From Halictus rubicundus (taxonomy: Eukaryota > Arthropoda > Insecta > Hymenoptera > Halictidae): a stretch of DNA of 64,000 nt. The stretch lies in contig NW_027488837.1 of assembly GCF_050948215.1 (NCBI RefSeq), positions 124,001 through 188,000 on the forward strand, in the 5' to 3' direction. Under the pieces are notes generated by a model. The model ran no database searches, was not told the origin of the DNA, and worked only from the letters and a program-made list of their open reading frames with translations. This document shows positions 1 to 14,290 of this stretch, piece after piece (position 1 is the stretch's first letter; each line of letters opens with the position of its first letter). Made by a program: the position numbers and the translations under genes.

Positions 1-2250
1 GGATAGAGGGTAGGATAGGATAGAGGATAGGATAGGATAGTGGATAGGATAGGATAGAGTATAGGATAGGATAGAGGATAGGATAGGATATTGGATGGGA
101 TAAGATAGGATAGAGGATAGGATATAGGATTGGATAGGATAGAGGATAGGTTAGGGTAGAGGATAGGATAGGATAGAGGATAGGATAGGATAGAGGATAG
201 GATAGGATAGAGAATGGGATAGGATAGAGCATAGGATAGGATAGAGGATAGGATAGGATAGAGGATAGGATAGGATAGAGGATAGGATAGGATAGAGGAT
301 AGGATAGGATAGAGGATAGGATAGGATAGGGGATAGGATAGGATAGAGGATAGGATAGGATAAAGGTTTGGATAGGATAGAGGATAGGATAGGATAGAGG
401 ATAGGATAGGATAGAGGATACGATATAGGATTGGATAGGATAGAGGATAGGATAGGAAAGAGGATAGGATAGGATAGAGGATAGGATAGGATAGAGGATG
501 GGATGGGATAAAGGATACGATATTATAGAGGATAGGATAGGATCGGATAGAGGATACGATATAGGATTGGATAGGATAGAGGATAGGATAGGATAGAGGA
601 TAGGATAGGATAGAGGATAGGATAGGATAGAGGATAGGATAGGATAGAGGATAGGATAGGATAGAGGATAGGATAGGATAGAGGATAGGATAGGATAGAG
701 GATAGGATAGGATAGAGGATAGGATAGGATAGAGGATAGGATAGGATAGAGGATAGGATAGGATAGAGGATAGGATAGGATAGAGAATAGGATAGGATAG
801 AGGATAGGATAGGATAGAGGATAGGATAGGATAGAGGATATGATAGGATAGAGGATAGGAAAGGATAGAGGATAGGATAGGATAGGATAGAGGATAGGAT
901 AGAGGATAGGATAGGATAGAGGATAGGATAGGATAGAGGATAGGATAGGATAGGGGATAGGATAGGATAGAGGATAGGATAGGATAAAGGTTTGGATAGG
1001 ATAGAGGATAGGATAGGATAGAGGATAGGATAGGATAGAGGATACGATATAGGATTGGATAGGATAGAGGATAGGATAGGAAAGAGGATAGGATAGGATA
1101 GAGGATAGGATAGGATAGAGGATGGGATGGGATAAAGGATACGATATTATAGAGGATAGGATAGGATCGGATAGAGGATACGATATAGGATTGGATAGGA
1201 TAGAGGATAGGATAGGATAGAGGATAGGATAGGATAGAGGATAGGATAGGATAGAGGATAGGATAGGATAGAGGATAGGATAGGATAGAGGATAGGATAG
1301 AATAGAGGATAGGATAGGATAGAGGATAGGATAGGATAGAGGATAGGATAGGATAGAGGATAGGATAGGATAGAGGATAGGGTAGGATAGAGGATAGGAT
1401 AGGATAGAGGATAGGATAGGATAGAGGATAGGATAGGATAGAGGATAGGATAGGATAGAGGATAGGATAGGATAGAGGATAGGATAGGATAGAGGATAGG
1501 ATAGGATAGAGGATAGGATAGGATAGAGGATAGGATAGGATAGAGGATAGGATAGGATAGAGGATAGGATAGGATAGAGGATAGGATAGGATAGAGGATA
1601 GGATAGGATAGAGGATAGGATAGGAGAGAAGGATAGAATAGGATAGAGGATAGGATACGATAGAGGATAGGATAGAGGATAGGATAGGTTAGAGGATAGG
1701 ATAGGATAGGATAGAGGATAGGATAGGATAAAGGTTTGGATAGGATAGAGGATAGGATAGGATAGAGGATAGGATAGGATAGAGGATACGAAATAGGATT
1801 GGATAGGATAGAGGATAGGATAGGAAAGAGGATAGCATAGGATAGAGAATGGGATAGGATAGAGGATAGGATAGGATAGAGGATAGGATAAGATAGAGGA
1901 TAGGATAGGATAGAGGATAGGATAGGATAGAGGATAGGATAGGATAGAGGATAGGATAGGATAGAGTATAGGATAGGATAGAGGATAGGATAGGACAGAG
2001 GATAAGATAGGATAGAGGATAGGATAGGATAGAGGATAGGATAGGATAGAGGATAGGATAGGACAGAGGATAAGATAGGATAGAGGATAGGATAAGTTAG
2101 AGGATAGGATAGGATAGAGGATAGGATAGAGGATTGGATAGGATAGAGGATACGATAGGATAGAGGATAGGATAGGATAGAGGATAGGATAGAGGATAGG
2201 ATAGGATAGAGGATAGGATAGGATAGTGGATAGGATAGGATAGAGGATAG
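1..2250. repeat. Long direct repeat A, copy 1 (partner 4,321-6,600)
   Basis: The order of rare variants is the same in both copies: ttggatggg, ggttagggtag, gggatagg, aaggtttgg, ggatcggatag, ggagagaagg and the cacag-type variants. The first 780 bp look identical. Later the copies differ by whole 17-bp units. Such shared order cannot come from a uniform array by chance, so this is a duplicated higher-order segment. The true left end may lie outside the window. Confidence 0.85.
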
Positions 2251-2260
2251 GATAGGATAG

Positions 2261-2860
2261 AGTATGGGATAGGGAAGAGGAGAGGATAGGATAGAGGATA
2301 GGATAGGATAGAGGATAGGATAGGATAGAGGATAGGATAGTATAGAGGATAGGATAGTATAGAGGATAGGATAGGATAGAGGATAGGATAGGATAGAGGA
2401 TAGGATAGGATATTGGATACGATAGGCTTGAGGATAGGTTTGGTGAGAGGATAGGATAGGATAAAGGATAGGATAGGATAGTGGATAGGATAGGATAGAG
2501 GATAGCATAGAGAATAGGATAGGATACAGGATAGGATAGGCGATTGGATAGGATAGATGATATTATAGGAAAGAGGATATGATATGATAGAGGATACGAT
2601 ATTATAGAGGATAGGGTAGGATAGAGGATAGGATAGGATAGAGGATAGGATAGGATAGTGGATAGGATAGGATGAAGATAGGATAGGAAAGAGGATAGGA
2701 TAGGATAGAGGAGAGGATAGGATAGAGGATAGGATAGGTTAGAGGATAGGATAGGATAGAGGATAGGATAGAGGATTGGATAGGATAGTGGATACGATAT
2801 TATAGAGGATAGGGTAGGATAGAGGATAGGATAGGATAGAGGATAGGATAGGATAGAGGA
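2261..2860. repeat. Direct repeat B, copy 1 (partner 3,345-3,945)
   Basis: Starts at agtatgggatagggaagagg and runs through the marker ttggatacgataggcttgagg, the cataga stretch, the ggttag variant and tggatacgatattatagagg. The same order recurs 1,084 bp downstream. It includes an empty version (2,734-2,752) of the site used by the retroposon near 21.7 kb. Confidence 0.85.
2734..2752. other. Empty retroposon site
   Basis: ataggttagaggataggat uninterrupted, with the same upstream (ggagaggataggatagagg) and downstream (gattgg, tggatacgatattatag) variants as the filled sites. It represents the pre-insertion state. Confidence 0.75.
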
Positions 2861-3344
2861 TAGTATAGGATAGAGGATAGGATAGGATAGAGGATAGGAT
2901 AGGATAGAGGATAGGATAGGTTTGAGGATAGTATAGGATAGAGGATAGGATAGGATAGAGGATAGGATAGGATAGAGGATATGATATTATAGAGGATAGG
3001 ATAGGGTAGAGGATAGGATAGGATAGAGGATAGGATAGGATAGACGATAGGATAGGATAGAGGATAGGATATGATAGAGGATAGGATAGGATAGAGTATA
3101 GGATAGGATAGAGGATAGGATAGGATATAGGATAGGATGGGATAGAGGATAGGATAGGATAGAGGATAGGAAATGATAGAGGATAGGATACGATAGAGGA
3201 TAGGATAAAGGATTGGATAGGATAGAGGTCAGGATACGGTAGAGTATAGGGTAGGATAGAGGATAGGATAGGATAGAGAATAGGATAGGAAAGAGGATAG
3301 GATAGGATAGTGGATAGGATAGGATAGAGGATATGATAGGATAG

Positions 3345-3945
3345 AGTATGGGATAGGGAAGAGGAGAGGATAGGATAGAGGATAGGATAGGATAGAGGAT
3401 AGGATAGGATAGAGGATAGGATAGTATAGAGGATAGGATAGTATAGAGGATAGGATAGGATAGAGGATAGGATAGGATAGAGGATAGGATAGGATATTGG
3501 ATACGATAGGCTTGAGGATAGGTTTGGTGAGAGGATAGGATAGGATAAAGGATAGGATAGGATAGTGGATAGGATAGGATAGAGGATAGCATAGAGAATA
3601 GGATAGGATACAGGATAGGATAGGCGATTGGATAGGATAGATGATATTATAGGAAAGAGGATATGATATGATAGAGGATACGATATTATAGAGGATAGGG
3701 TAGGATAGAGGATAGGATAGGATAGAGGATAGGATAGGATAGTGGATAGGATAGGATGAAGATAGGATAGGAAAGAGGATAGGATAGGATAGAGGAGAGG
3801 ATAGGATAGAGGATAGGATAGGTTAGAGGATAGGATAGGATAGAGGATAGGATAGAGGATTGGATAGGATAGTGGATACGATATTATAGAGGATAGGGTA
3901 GGATAGAGGATAGGATAGGATAGAGGATAGGATAGGATAGAGGAT
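3345..3945. repeat. Direct repeat B, copy 2 (partner 2,261-2,860)
   Basis: Second copy at an offset of 1,084 bp, with the same sequence of rare variants. It diverges near 3,945, where gatacgatataggattgg begins in this copy only. It contains another empty retroposon site at 3,818-3,836. Confidence 0.85.
3818..3836. other. Empty retroposon site
   Basis: Same uninterrupted 19 bp within direct repeat B copy 2, with the same flanking variants. Confidence 0.75.
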
Positions 3946-4320
3946 ACGATATAGGATTGGATACGATAGAGGATAGGATAGGAAAGAGGATAGGATAGGA
4001 TAGAGGATAGGATAGGATAGAGGATGGAATGGGATAAAGGATACGATATTATAGAGGATAGGATAGGATAGGATAGAGGATACGATATAGGATTGGATAG
4101 GATAGAGGATAGGATAGGAAAGAGGATAGGGTAGGATAGAGGATAGGATAGGATAGAGGATAGGATAGGATAGAGGATAGGATAGGATAGAGGATAGGAT
4201 GGGATAGAGGATACGATATTATAGAGGATAGGATAGGATAGACGATAGGATAGGATAGAGGATAGGATAGGATAGAGGATAGGATAGGATAGAGGATAGG
4301 ATAGGATAGACGATAGGATA

Positions 4321-6600
4321 GGATAGAGGGTAGGATAGGATAGAGGATAGGATAGGATAGTGGATAGGATAGGATAGAGTATAGGATAGGATAGAGGATA
4401 GGATAGGATATTGGATGGGATAAGATAGGATAGAGGATAGGATATAGGATTGGATAGGATAGAGGATAGGTTAGGGTAGAGGATAGGATAGGATAGAGGA
4501 TAGGATAGGATAGAGGATAGGATAGGATAGAGAATGGGATAGGATAGAGCATAGGATAGGATAGAGGATAGGATAGGATAGAGGATAGGATAGGATAGAG
4601 GATAGGATAGGATAGAGGATAGGATAGGATAGAGGATAGGATAGGATAGGGGATAGGATAGGATAGAGGATAGGATAGGATAAAGGTTTGGATAGGATAG
4701 AGGATAGGATAGGATAGAGGATAGGATAGGATAGAGGATACGATATAGGATTGGATAGGATAGAGGATAGGATAGGAAAGAGGATAGGATAGGATAGAGG
4801 ATAGGATAGGATAGAGGATGGGATGGGATAAAGGATACGATATTATAGAGGATAGGATAGGATCGGATAGAGGATACGATATAGGATTGGATAGGATAGA
4901 GGATAGGATAGGATAGAGGATAGGATAGGATAGAGGATAGGATAGGATAGAGGATAGGATAGGATAGAGGATAGGATAGGATAGAGGATAGGATAGGATA
5001 GAGGATAGGATAGGATAGAGGATAGGATAGGATAGAGGATAGGATAGGATAGAGGATAGGATAGGATAGAGGATAGGATAGGATAGAGGATAGGATAGGA
5101 TAGAGGATAGGATAGGATAGAGAATAGGATAGGATAGAGGATAGGATAGGATAGAGGATAGGATAGGATAGAGGATATGATAGGATAGAGGATAGGAAAG
5201 GATAGAGGATAGGATAGGATAGGATAGAGGATAGGATAGAGGATAGGATAGGATAGAGGATAGGATAGGATAGAGGATAGGATAGGATAGGGGATAGGAT
5301 AGGATAGAGGATAGGATAGGATAAAGGTTTGGATAGGATAGAGGATAGGATAGGATAGAGGATAGGATAGGATAGAGGATACGATATAGGATTGGATAGG
5401 ATAGAGGATAGGATAGGAAAGAGGATAGGATAGGATAGAGGATAGGATAGGATAGAGGATGGGATGGGATAAAGGATACGATATTATAGAGGATAGGATA
5501 GGATCGGATAGAGGATACGATATAGGATTGGATAGGATAGAGGATAGGATAGGATAGAGGATAGGATAGGATAGAGGATAGGATAGGATAGAGGATAGGA
5601 TAGGATAGAGGATAGGATAGGATAGAGGATAGGATAGGATAGAGGATAGGATAGAATAGAGGATAGGATAGGATAGAGGATAGGATAGGATAGAGGATAG
5701 GATAGGATAGAGGATAGGATAGGATAGAGGATAGGGTAGGATAGAGGATAGGATAGGATAGAGGATAGGATAGGATAGAGGATAGGATAGGATAGAGGAT
5801 AGGATAGGATAGAGGATAGGATAGGATAGAGGATAGGATAGGATAGAGGATAGGATAGGATAGAGGATAGGATAGGATAGAGGATAGGATAGGATAGAGG
5901 ATAGGATAGGATAGAGGATAGGATAGGATAGAGGATAGGATAGGATAGAGGATAGGATAGGATAGAGGATAGGATAGGAGAGAAGGATAGAATAGGATAG
6001 AGGATAGGATACGATAGAGGATAGGATAGAGGATAGGATAGGTTAGAGGATAGGATAGGATAGGATAGAGGATAGGATAGGATAAAGGTTTGGATAGGAT
6101 AGAGGATAGGATAGGATAGAGGATAGGATAGGATAGAGGATACGAAATAGGATTGGATAGGATAGAGGATAGGATAGGAAAGAGGATAGCATAGGATAGA
6201 GAATGGGATAGGATAGAGGATAGGATAGGATAGAGGATAGGATAAGATAGAGGATAGGATAGGATAGAGGATAGGATAGGATAGAGGATAGGATAGGATA
6301 GAGGATAGGATAGGATAGAGTATAGGATAGGATAGAGGATAGGATAGGACAGAGGATAAGATAGGATAGAGGATAGGATAGGATAGAGGATAGGATAGGA
6401 TAGAGGATAGGATAGGACAGAGGATAAGATAGGATAGAGGATAGGATAAGTTAGAGGATAGGATAGGATAGAGGATAGGATAGAGGATTGGATAGGATAG
6501 AGGATACGATAGGATAGAGGATAGGATAGGATAGAGGATAGGATAGAGGATAGGATAGGATAGAGGATAGGATAGGATAGTGGATAGGATAGGATAGAGG
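4321..6600. repeat. Long direct repeat A, copy 2 (partner 1-2,250)
   Basis: Second copy of the segment at the window start. It has at least one extra 17-bp unit near 5,100 and further unit-sized gains later, and diverges near 6,600 where the first copy turns into the agtatgggataggg variant. The indels fit slippage or unequal exchange in register with the 17-mer. Confidence 0.85.
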
Positions 6601-9600
6601 ATAGGATAGGATAGGATAGAGCATAGGATAGGATAGATGATATTATAGGAGAGAGGATAGGATAGGATAGAGGATAGGATAGGATAGAGGATAGGATAGG
6701 ATAGAGGATAGGATAGGATAGAGAATACGATAGGATAGAGGATAGGATAGGATAGAGGATAGGATAGGATATAGGATAGGAAAGGATAGAGGATAGGAAA
6801 GGATAGGTTAGAGGATAGGATAGGATAGAGGATAGGATAGGATAGAGGATAGGATAGGATAGAGGATAGGATAGGATAGGGGATAGGATAGGATAGAGGA
6901 TAGGATAGAGGATAGGATAGGATAAAGGTTTGGATAGGATAGAGGATAGGATAGGATAGAGGATAGGATAGGATAGAGGATACGATATAGGATTGGATAC
7001 GATAGAGGATAGGATAGGAAAGAGGATAGGATAGGATAGAGGATAGGATAGGATAGAGGATGGGATGGGATAAAGGATACGATATTATAGAGGATAGGAT
7101 AGGATAGGATAGAGGATACGATATAGGATTGGATAGGATAGAGGATAGGATAGGAAAGAGGATAGGGTAGGATAGAGGATAGGATAGGATAGAGGATAGG
7201 ATAGGATAGAGGATAGGATAGGATAGAGGATAGGATGGGATAGAGGATACGATATTATAGAGGATAGGATAGGATAGACGATAGGATAGGATAGAGGATA
7301 GGATAGGATAGAGGATAGGATAGGATAGAGGATAGGATAGGATAGACGATAGGATAGGATAGAGGATAGGATAGGATAGAGGATAGGATAGGATAGTGGA
7401 TAGGATAGGATAGAGGATAGGATAGGATAGAGGATAGGATAGGATAGAGGATAGGATAGGATAGGATAGAGAATAGGATAGGATAGATGATATTATAGGA
7501 AAGAGGGTAGGATAGGATAGAGGATACGATATTATAGACGATAGGATAGGATAGAGTATAGGATAGGATAGAGGATAGGATAGGATATTGGATGGGATAA
7601 GATAGGATAGAGGATAGGATATAGGATTGGATAGGATAGAGGATAGGATAGGGTAGAGGATAGGATAGGATAGAGGATAGGATAAGATAGAGGATAGGAT
7701 AGGATAGAGGATAGGATAGGATAGAGGATAGGATAGGATAGAGGATAGGATAGGAGAGAAGGATAGAATAGGATAGAGGATAGGATACGATAGAGGATAG
7801 GATAGAGGATAGGATAGGTTAGAGGATAGGATAGGATAGGATAGAGGATAGGATAGGATAAAGGTTTGGATAGGATAGAGGATAGGATAGGATAGAGGAT
7901 AGGATAGGATAGAGGATACGAAATAGGATTGGATAGGATAGAGGATAGGATAGGAAAGAGGATAGCATAGGATAGAGAATGGGATAGGATAGAGGATAGG
8001 ATAGGATAGAGGATAGGATAAGATAGAGGATAGGATAGGATAGAGGATAGGATAGGATAGAGGATAGGATAGGATAGAGGATAGGATAGGATAGAGTATA
8101 GGATAGGATAGAGGATAGGATAGGACAGAGGATAAGATAGGATAGAGGATAGGATAGGATAGAGGATAGGATAGGATAGAGGATAGGATAGGATAGAGGA
8201 TAGGATAGGACAGAGGATAAGATAGGATAGAGGATAGGATAAGTTAGAGGATAGGATAGGATAGAGGATAGGATAGAGGATTGGATAGGATAGAGGATAC
8301 GATAGGATAGAGGATAGGATAGGATAGAGGATAGGATAGAGGATAGGATAGGATAGAGGATAGGATAGGATAGTGGATAGGATAGGATAGAGGATAGGAT
8401 AGGATAGGATAGAGCATAGGATAGGATAGATGATATTATAGGAGAGAGGATAGGATAGGATAGAGGATAGGATAGGATAGAGGATAGGATAGGATAGAGG
8501 ATAGGATAGGATAGAGAATACGATAGGATAGAGGATAGGATAGGATAGAGGATAGGATAGGATATAGGATAGGAAAGGATAGAGGATAGGAAAGGATAGG
8601 TTAGAGGATAGGATAGGATAGAGGATAGGATAGGATAGAGGATAGGATAGGATAGAGGATAGGATAGGATAGGGGATAGGATAGGATAGAGGATAGGATA
8701 GAGGATAGGATAGGATAAAGGTTTGGATAGGATAGAGGATAGGATAGGATAGAGGATAGGATAGGATAGAGGATACGATATAGGATTGGATACGATAGAG
8801 GATAGGATAGGAAAGAGGATAGGATAGGATAGAGGATAGGATAGGATAGAGGATGGGATGGGATAAAGGATACGATATTATAGAGGATAGGATAGGATAG
8901 GATAGAGGATACGATATAGGATTGGATAGGATAGAGGATAGGATAGGAAAGAGGATAGGGTAGGATAGAGGATAGGATAGGATAGAGGATAGGATAGGAT
9001 AGAGGATAGGATAGGATAGAGGATAGGATGGGATAGAGGATACGATATTATAGAGGATAGGATAGGATAGACGATAGGATAGGATAGAGGATAGGATAGG
9101 ATAGAGGATAGGATAGGATAGAGGATAGGATAGGATAGACGATAGGATAGGATAGAGGATAGGATAGGATAGAGGATAGGATAGGATAGTGGATAGGATA
9201 GGATAGAGGATAGGATAGGATAGAGGATAGGATAGGATAGAGGATAGGATAGGATAGGATAGAGAATAGGATAGGATAGATGATATTATAGGAAAGAGGG
9301 TAGGATAGGATAGAGGATACGATATTATAGACGATAGGATAGGATAGAGTATAGGATAGGATAGAGGATAGGATAGGATATTGGATGGGATAAGATAGGA
9401 TAGAGGATAGGATATAGGATTGGATAGGATAGAGGATAGGATAGGGTAGAGGATAGGATAGGATAGAGGATAGGATAAGATAGAGGATAGGATAGGATAG
9501 AGGATAGGATAGGATAGAGGATAGGATAGGATAGAGGATAGGATAGGATAGAGGATAGGATAGGATAGAGGATACGAAATAGGATTGGATAGGATAGAGG

Positions 9601-12600
9601 ATAGGATAAGAAAGAGGATAGCATAGGATAGAGAATGGGATAGGATAGAGGATAGGATAGGATAGAGGATAGGATAAGATAGAGGATAGGATAGGATAGA
9701 GGATAGGATAGGATAGAGGATAGGATAGGATAGAGGATAGGATAGGATAGGGGATAGGATAGGATAGAGGATAGGATAGGATAAAGGTTTGGATAGGATA
9801 GAGGATAGGATAGGATAGAGGATACGATATAGGATTGGATAGGATAGAGGATAGGATAGGAAAGAGGACAGGATAGGATAGAGGATAGGATAGGATAGAT
9901 GATAGGATAGGATAGATGATAGGATAGGATAGAGGATAGGATAGGATAGAGGATAGGATAGGATAGAGGATAGGATAGAGGATAGGATAGGATAGAGGAT
10001 AGGATAGGATAGTGGATAGGATAGGATAGAGGATAGGATAGATAGGATAGAGCATAGGATAGGATAGATGATATTATAGGAGAGAGGATAGGATAGGATA
10101 GAGGATAGGATAGGATAGAGGATAGGATAGGATAGAGGATAGGATAGGATAGAGAATAGGATAGGATAGAGGATAGGATAGGATAGAGGATAGGATAGGA
10201 TAGAGGATAGGAAAGGATAGAGGATAGGAAAGGATAGGTTAGAGGATAGGATAGGATAGAGGATAGGATAGGATAGAGGATAGGATAGAGGATTGGATAG
10301 GATAGAGGATACGATAGGATAGAGGATAGGATAGGATAGAGGATAGGATAGAGGATAGGATAGGATAGAGGATAGATAGGATAGTGGATAGGATAGGATA
10401 GAGGATAGGATAGGATAGGATAGAGCATAGGATAGGATAGATGATATTATAGGAGAGAAGATAGGATAGGATAGAGGATAGGATAGGATAGAGGATAGGA
10501 TAGGATAGAGGATAGGATAGGATAGAGAATAGGATAGGATAGAGGATAGGATAGGATAGAGGATAGGATAGGATAGAGGATAGGAAAGGATAGAGGATAG
10601 GAAAGGATAGGTTAGAGGATAGGATAGGATAGAGGATAGGATAGGATAGAGGATAGGATAGGATAGAGGATAGGATAGGATAGGGGATAGGATAGGATAG
10701 AGGATAGATAGGATAGATAAAGGTTTGGATAGGATAGAGGATAGGATAGGATAGAGGATAGGATAGGATAGAGGATACGATATAGGATTGGATACGATAG
10801 AGGATAGGATAGGAAAGAGGATAGGGTAGGATAGAGGATAGGATAGGATAGAGGATAGGATAGGATAGAGGATAGGATAGGATAGAGGATAGGATGGGAT
10901 AGAGGATACGATATTATAGACGATAGGATAGGATAGAGTATAGGATAGGATAGAGGATAGGATAGGATATTGGATGGGATAAGATAGGATAGAGGATAGG
11001 ATATAGGATTGGATAGGATAGAGGATAGGATAGGGTAGAGGATAGGATAGGATAGAGGATAGGATAAGATAGAGGATAGGATAGGATAGAGGATAGGATA
11101 GGATAGAGGATAGGATAGGATAGAGGATAGGATAGGATAGAGGATAGGATAGGATAGAGGATACGAAATAGGATTGGATAGGATAGAGGATAGGATAAGA
11201 AAGAGGATAGCATAGGATAGAGAATGGGATAGGATAGAGGATAGGATAGGATAGAGGATAGGATAAGATAGAGGATAGGATAGGATAGAGGATAGGATAG
11301 GATAGAGGATAGGATAGGATAGAGGATAGGATAGGATAGAGTATAGGATAGGATAGAGGATAGGATAGGACAGAGGATAAGATAGGATAGAGGATAGGAT
11401 AGGATAGAGGATAGGATAGGATAGAGGATAGGATAGGACAGAGGATAAGATAGGATAGAGGATAGGATAAGTTAGAGGATAGGATAGGATAGAGGATAGG
11501 ATAGAGGATTGGATAGGATAGAGGATACGATAGGATAGAGGATAGGATAGGATAGAGGATAGGATAGAGGATAGGATAGGATAGAGGATAGGATAGGATA
11601 GTGGATAGGATAGGATAGAGGATAGGATAGGATAGGATAGAGCATAGGATAGGATAGATGATATTATAGGAGAGAGGATAGGATAGGATAGAGGATAGGA
11701 TAGGATAGAGGATAGGATAGGATAGAGGATAGGATAGGATAGAGAATAGGATAGGATAGAGGATAGGATAGGATAGAGGATAGGATAGGATAGAGGATAG
11801 GAAAGGATAGAGGATAGGAAAGGATAGGTTAGAGGATAGGATAGGATAGAGGATAGGATAGGATAGAGGATAGGATAGAGGATTGGATAGGATAGAGGAT
11901 ACGATAGGATAGAGGATAGGATAGGATAGAGGATAGGATAGAGGATAGGATAGGATAGAGGATAGGATAGGATAGTGGATAGGATAGGATAGAGGATAGG
12001 ATAGGATAGGATAGAGCATAGGATAGGATAGATGATATTATAGGAGAGAAGATAGGATAGGATAGAGGATAGGATAGGATAGAGGATAGGATAGGATAGA
12101 GGATAGGATAGGATAGAGAATAGGATAGGATAGAGGATAGGATAGGATAGAGGATAGGATAGGATAGAGGATAGGAAAGGATAGAGGATAGGAAAGGATA
12201 GGTTAGAGGATAGGATAGGATAGAGGATAGGATAGGATAGAGGATAGGATAGGATAGAGGATAGGATAGGATAGGGGATAGGATAGGATAGAGGATAGGA
12301 TAGGATAAAGGTTTGGATAGGATAGAGGATAGGATAGGATAGAGGATAGGATAGGATAGAGGATACGATATAGGATTGGATACGATAGAGGATAGGATAG
12401 GAAAGAGGATAGGATAGGATAGAGGATAGGATAGGATAGAGGATGGGATGGGATAAAGGATACGATATTATAGAGGATAGGATAGGATAGGATAGAGGAT
12501 ACGATATAGGATTGGATAGGATAGAGGATAGGATAGGAAAGAGGATAGGGTAGGATAGAGGATAGGATAGGATAGAGGATAGGATAGGATAGAGGATAGG

Positions 12601-13540
12601 ATAGGATAGAGGATAGGATGGGATAGAGGATACGATATTATAGAGGATAGGATAGGATAGACGATAGGATAGGATAGAGGATAGGATAGGATAGAGGATA
12701 GGATAGGATAGAGGATAGGATAGGATAGACGATAGGATAGGATAGAGGATAGGATAGGATAGAGGATAGGATAGGATAGTGGATAGGATAGGATAGAGTA
12801 TAGGATAGGATAGAGGATAGGATAGGATATTGGATGGGATAAGATAGGATAGAGGATAGGATATAGGATTGGATAGGATAGAGGATAGGATAGGGTAGAG
12901 GATAGGATAGGATAGAGGATAGGATAGGATAGAGGATAGGATAGGATAGAGGATAGGATGGGATAGAGGATAGGATAGGATAGAGGATACGATATTGTAG
13001 AGGATAGGATAGGATAGACGATAGGATCGGATAGAGAATAGGACAGGGCATTGGATAGGAAAGAGGATAGGATAGGATAGAGGATAGGATAGGATAGTGG
13101 ATAGGATAGGATAGAGGATAGGATAGGATAGAGGATAGGATAGGATAGATGATATTATAGGATAGAGGATAGGATAGGATAGAGGATACGATATTATAGA
13201 GGATAGGATAGGATAGACGATAGGATCGGATAGAGAATAGGACAGGGAATTGGATAGGAAAGAGGATAGGATAGGATAGAGGATAGGATAGGTTAGAGGA
13301 TAGGATAGGATAGAGGATAGGATAGGATAGAGGATAGGATAGGCTAGAGGCTAGGATAGGATAGAGGATAGGATAGGGTAGAGGATAGTATAGGATAGAG
13401 GATAGGATAGGATAGAGGATAGGATATAATAGAGGATAGGATAGGATAGACGATAGGATATGATAGACGATAGGATAGGATAGAGGATAGGATAGGATAG
13501 AGGATAGGATAGGATAGGATAGAGGATATGATCGGATAGA
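5901..13540. repeat. 17-bp satellite array organised as 1.6-1.9 kb higher-order repeats
   Basis: Near-consensus array without genes. Rare markers recur at regular distance: ggagagaagg at 5,977 and 7,753; gcataggataggatagatg at 6,621 and 8,414; acgatattatagacg at 7,526, 9,319 and 10,908; attggatgggataag at 7,587, 9,380, 10,969 and 12,829. The offsets 1,776, 1,793, 1,589 and 1,860 show a tandem higher-order unit that varies by whole satellite monomers. The longest minus-strand open frame of the window (7,532-12,019) lies here and simply reflects how seldom variants with plus-strand TTA, CTA or TCA fall in that frame. Confidence 0.93.
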
Positions 13541-14290
13541 GCATAGGATAGGTTTGAGGATATTATACGATAGAATATGATAGAGGATACGATATTATAG
13601 AGGATACAATACGGTAGAGGATAGGATAGGGAATTCTATAGGACAGAGGATAGGATACGATAGAGGATACGAAATTATAGAGGATAGGATAGGATAGAGG
13701 ATAGGATCGGATAGAGGATAGGATAGGGGATTGGATAGAATAGAGGGTAGGATAGGATATAGGATAGGATAAGATAGAGGATAGGATAGGATAGAGGATA
13801 GGAAATAGGATTGAATAGAATAGAGGATAGGATATAATACAGGATATTATAGGATAGTCGATAGGATAGGATTGAGGATAGGACGGGATAGAGGAGAGGA
13901 TAGAGAATAGGATAGGATAGAGGGTAGGATAGGCGATTGGATAGGATAGCGGATAGGAGACGATAGAGGATATGATAGGATAGAGTATAGGATAGGATGC
14001 AGAATAGGATAGGATAGGTGATAGGATAGGATAGAGGATAGGGGATTGGATAGGATAGAGGATAGGATATAATACAGGATATGATAGGATACAGGATAGG
14101 ATAGGATTGAGGATAGGACGGGATAGACGATAGGATACAGGATTGGATAGGATAGAGGATATTATAGGAAAGAGGGTGGGATCTGATAGAGGATACGTTA
14201 TTATAGAGGATAGGGTAGGATAGAGGATCGGATAGGATAGAGGATTGGATAGGATAGAGGGTAGCATGGGATTGAGGATAGGATATGTTA
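13541..14290. repeat. Divergent satellite variant block, copy 1
   Basis: The 17-bp periodicity is still visible but substitutions are far denser than in the flanks: tattatacgatagaatatg, acaatacgg, gggaattctatagg (an EcoRI site at 13,631), gtcgatagg, gcagaatagg and atctgatag. The block recurs at offset 5,715 (19,256-20,005) with the same variants. It may be an older, less homogenised segment of the satellite. No gene is seen. A 234-codon minus-strand open frame falls in it but has the same repeat peptide. Confidence 0.85.

Larger units (their letters stand above)
1..5900. repeat. 17-bp satellite array, left arm with a 4.32 kb spaced duplication
   Basis: Tandem array of GAGGATAGGATAGGATA and close variants (gaggatacgatatagg, gataaaggtttgg, gggatgggataaagg). 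No gene is visible in this stretch. Bases 1 to about 783 match 4,321 to about 5,103 without a difference that I could find. The match continues with unit-sized indels to about 2,250 versus 6,600, so offset grows from 4,320 to about 4,353. A shorter direct duplication of about 600 bp (2,261-2,860 versus 3,345-3,945) lies between. The sequence enters the window already inside the array, so the left border of the satellite is not seen. The period was read by eye; copy number was not computed. Confidence 0.95.

Noticed and set aside
7532..12019. A 1,495-codon minus-strand open frame and dozens of similar frames as a repetitive secreted or membrane protein
   Set aside because: The peptide is the plain translation of the satellite in any frame. 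Similar frames overlap each other in different phases on the same strand, start at chance CAT variants and stop at chance TTA, CTA or TCA variants. There is no non-repeat domain, signal peptide or start context.
13631..13636. EcoRI sites (also 19,346, 27,320, 32,459 and 33,641) as functional marks
   Set aside because: They arise from single substitutions in the repeat and are shared only because their blocks are duplicated. They are useful as markers only.
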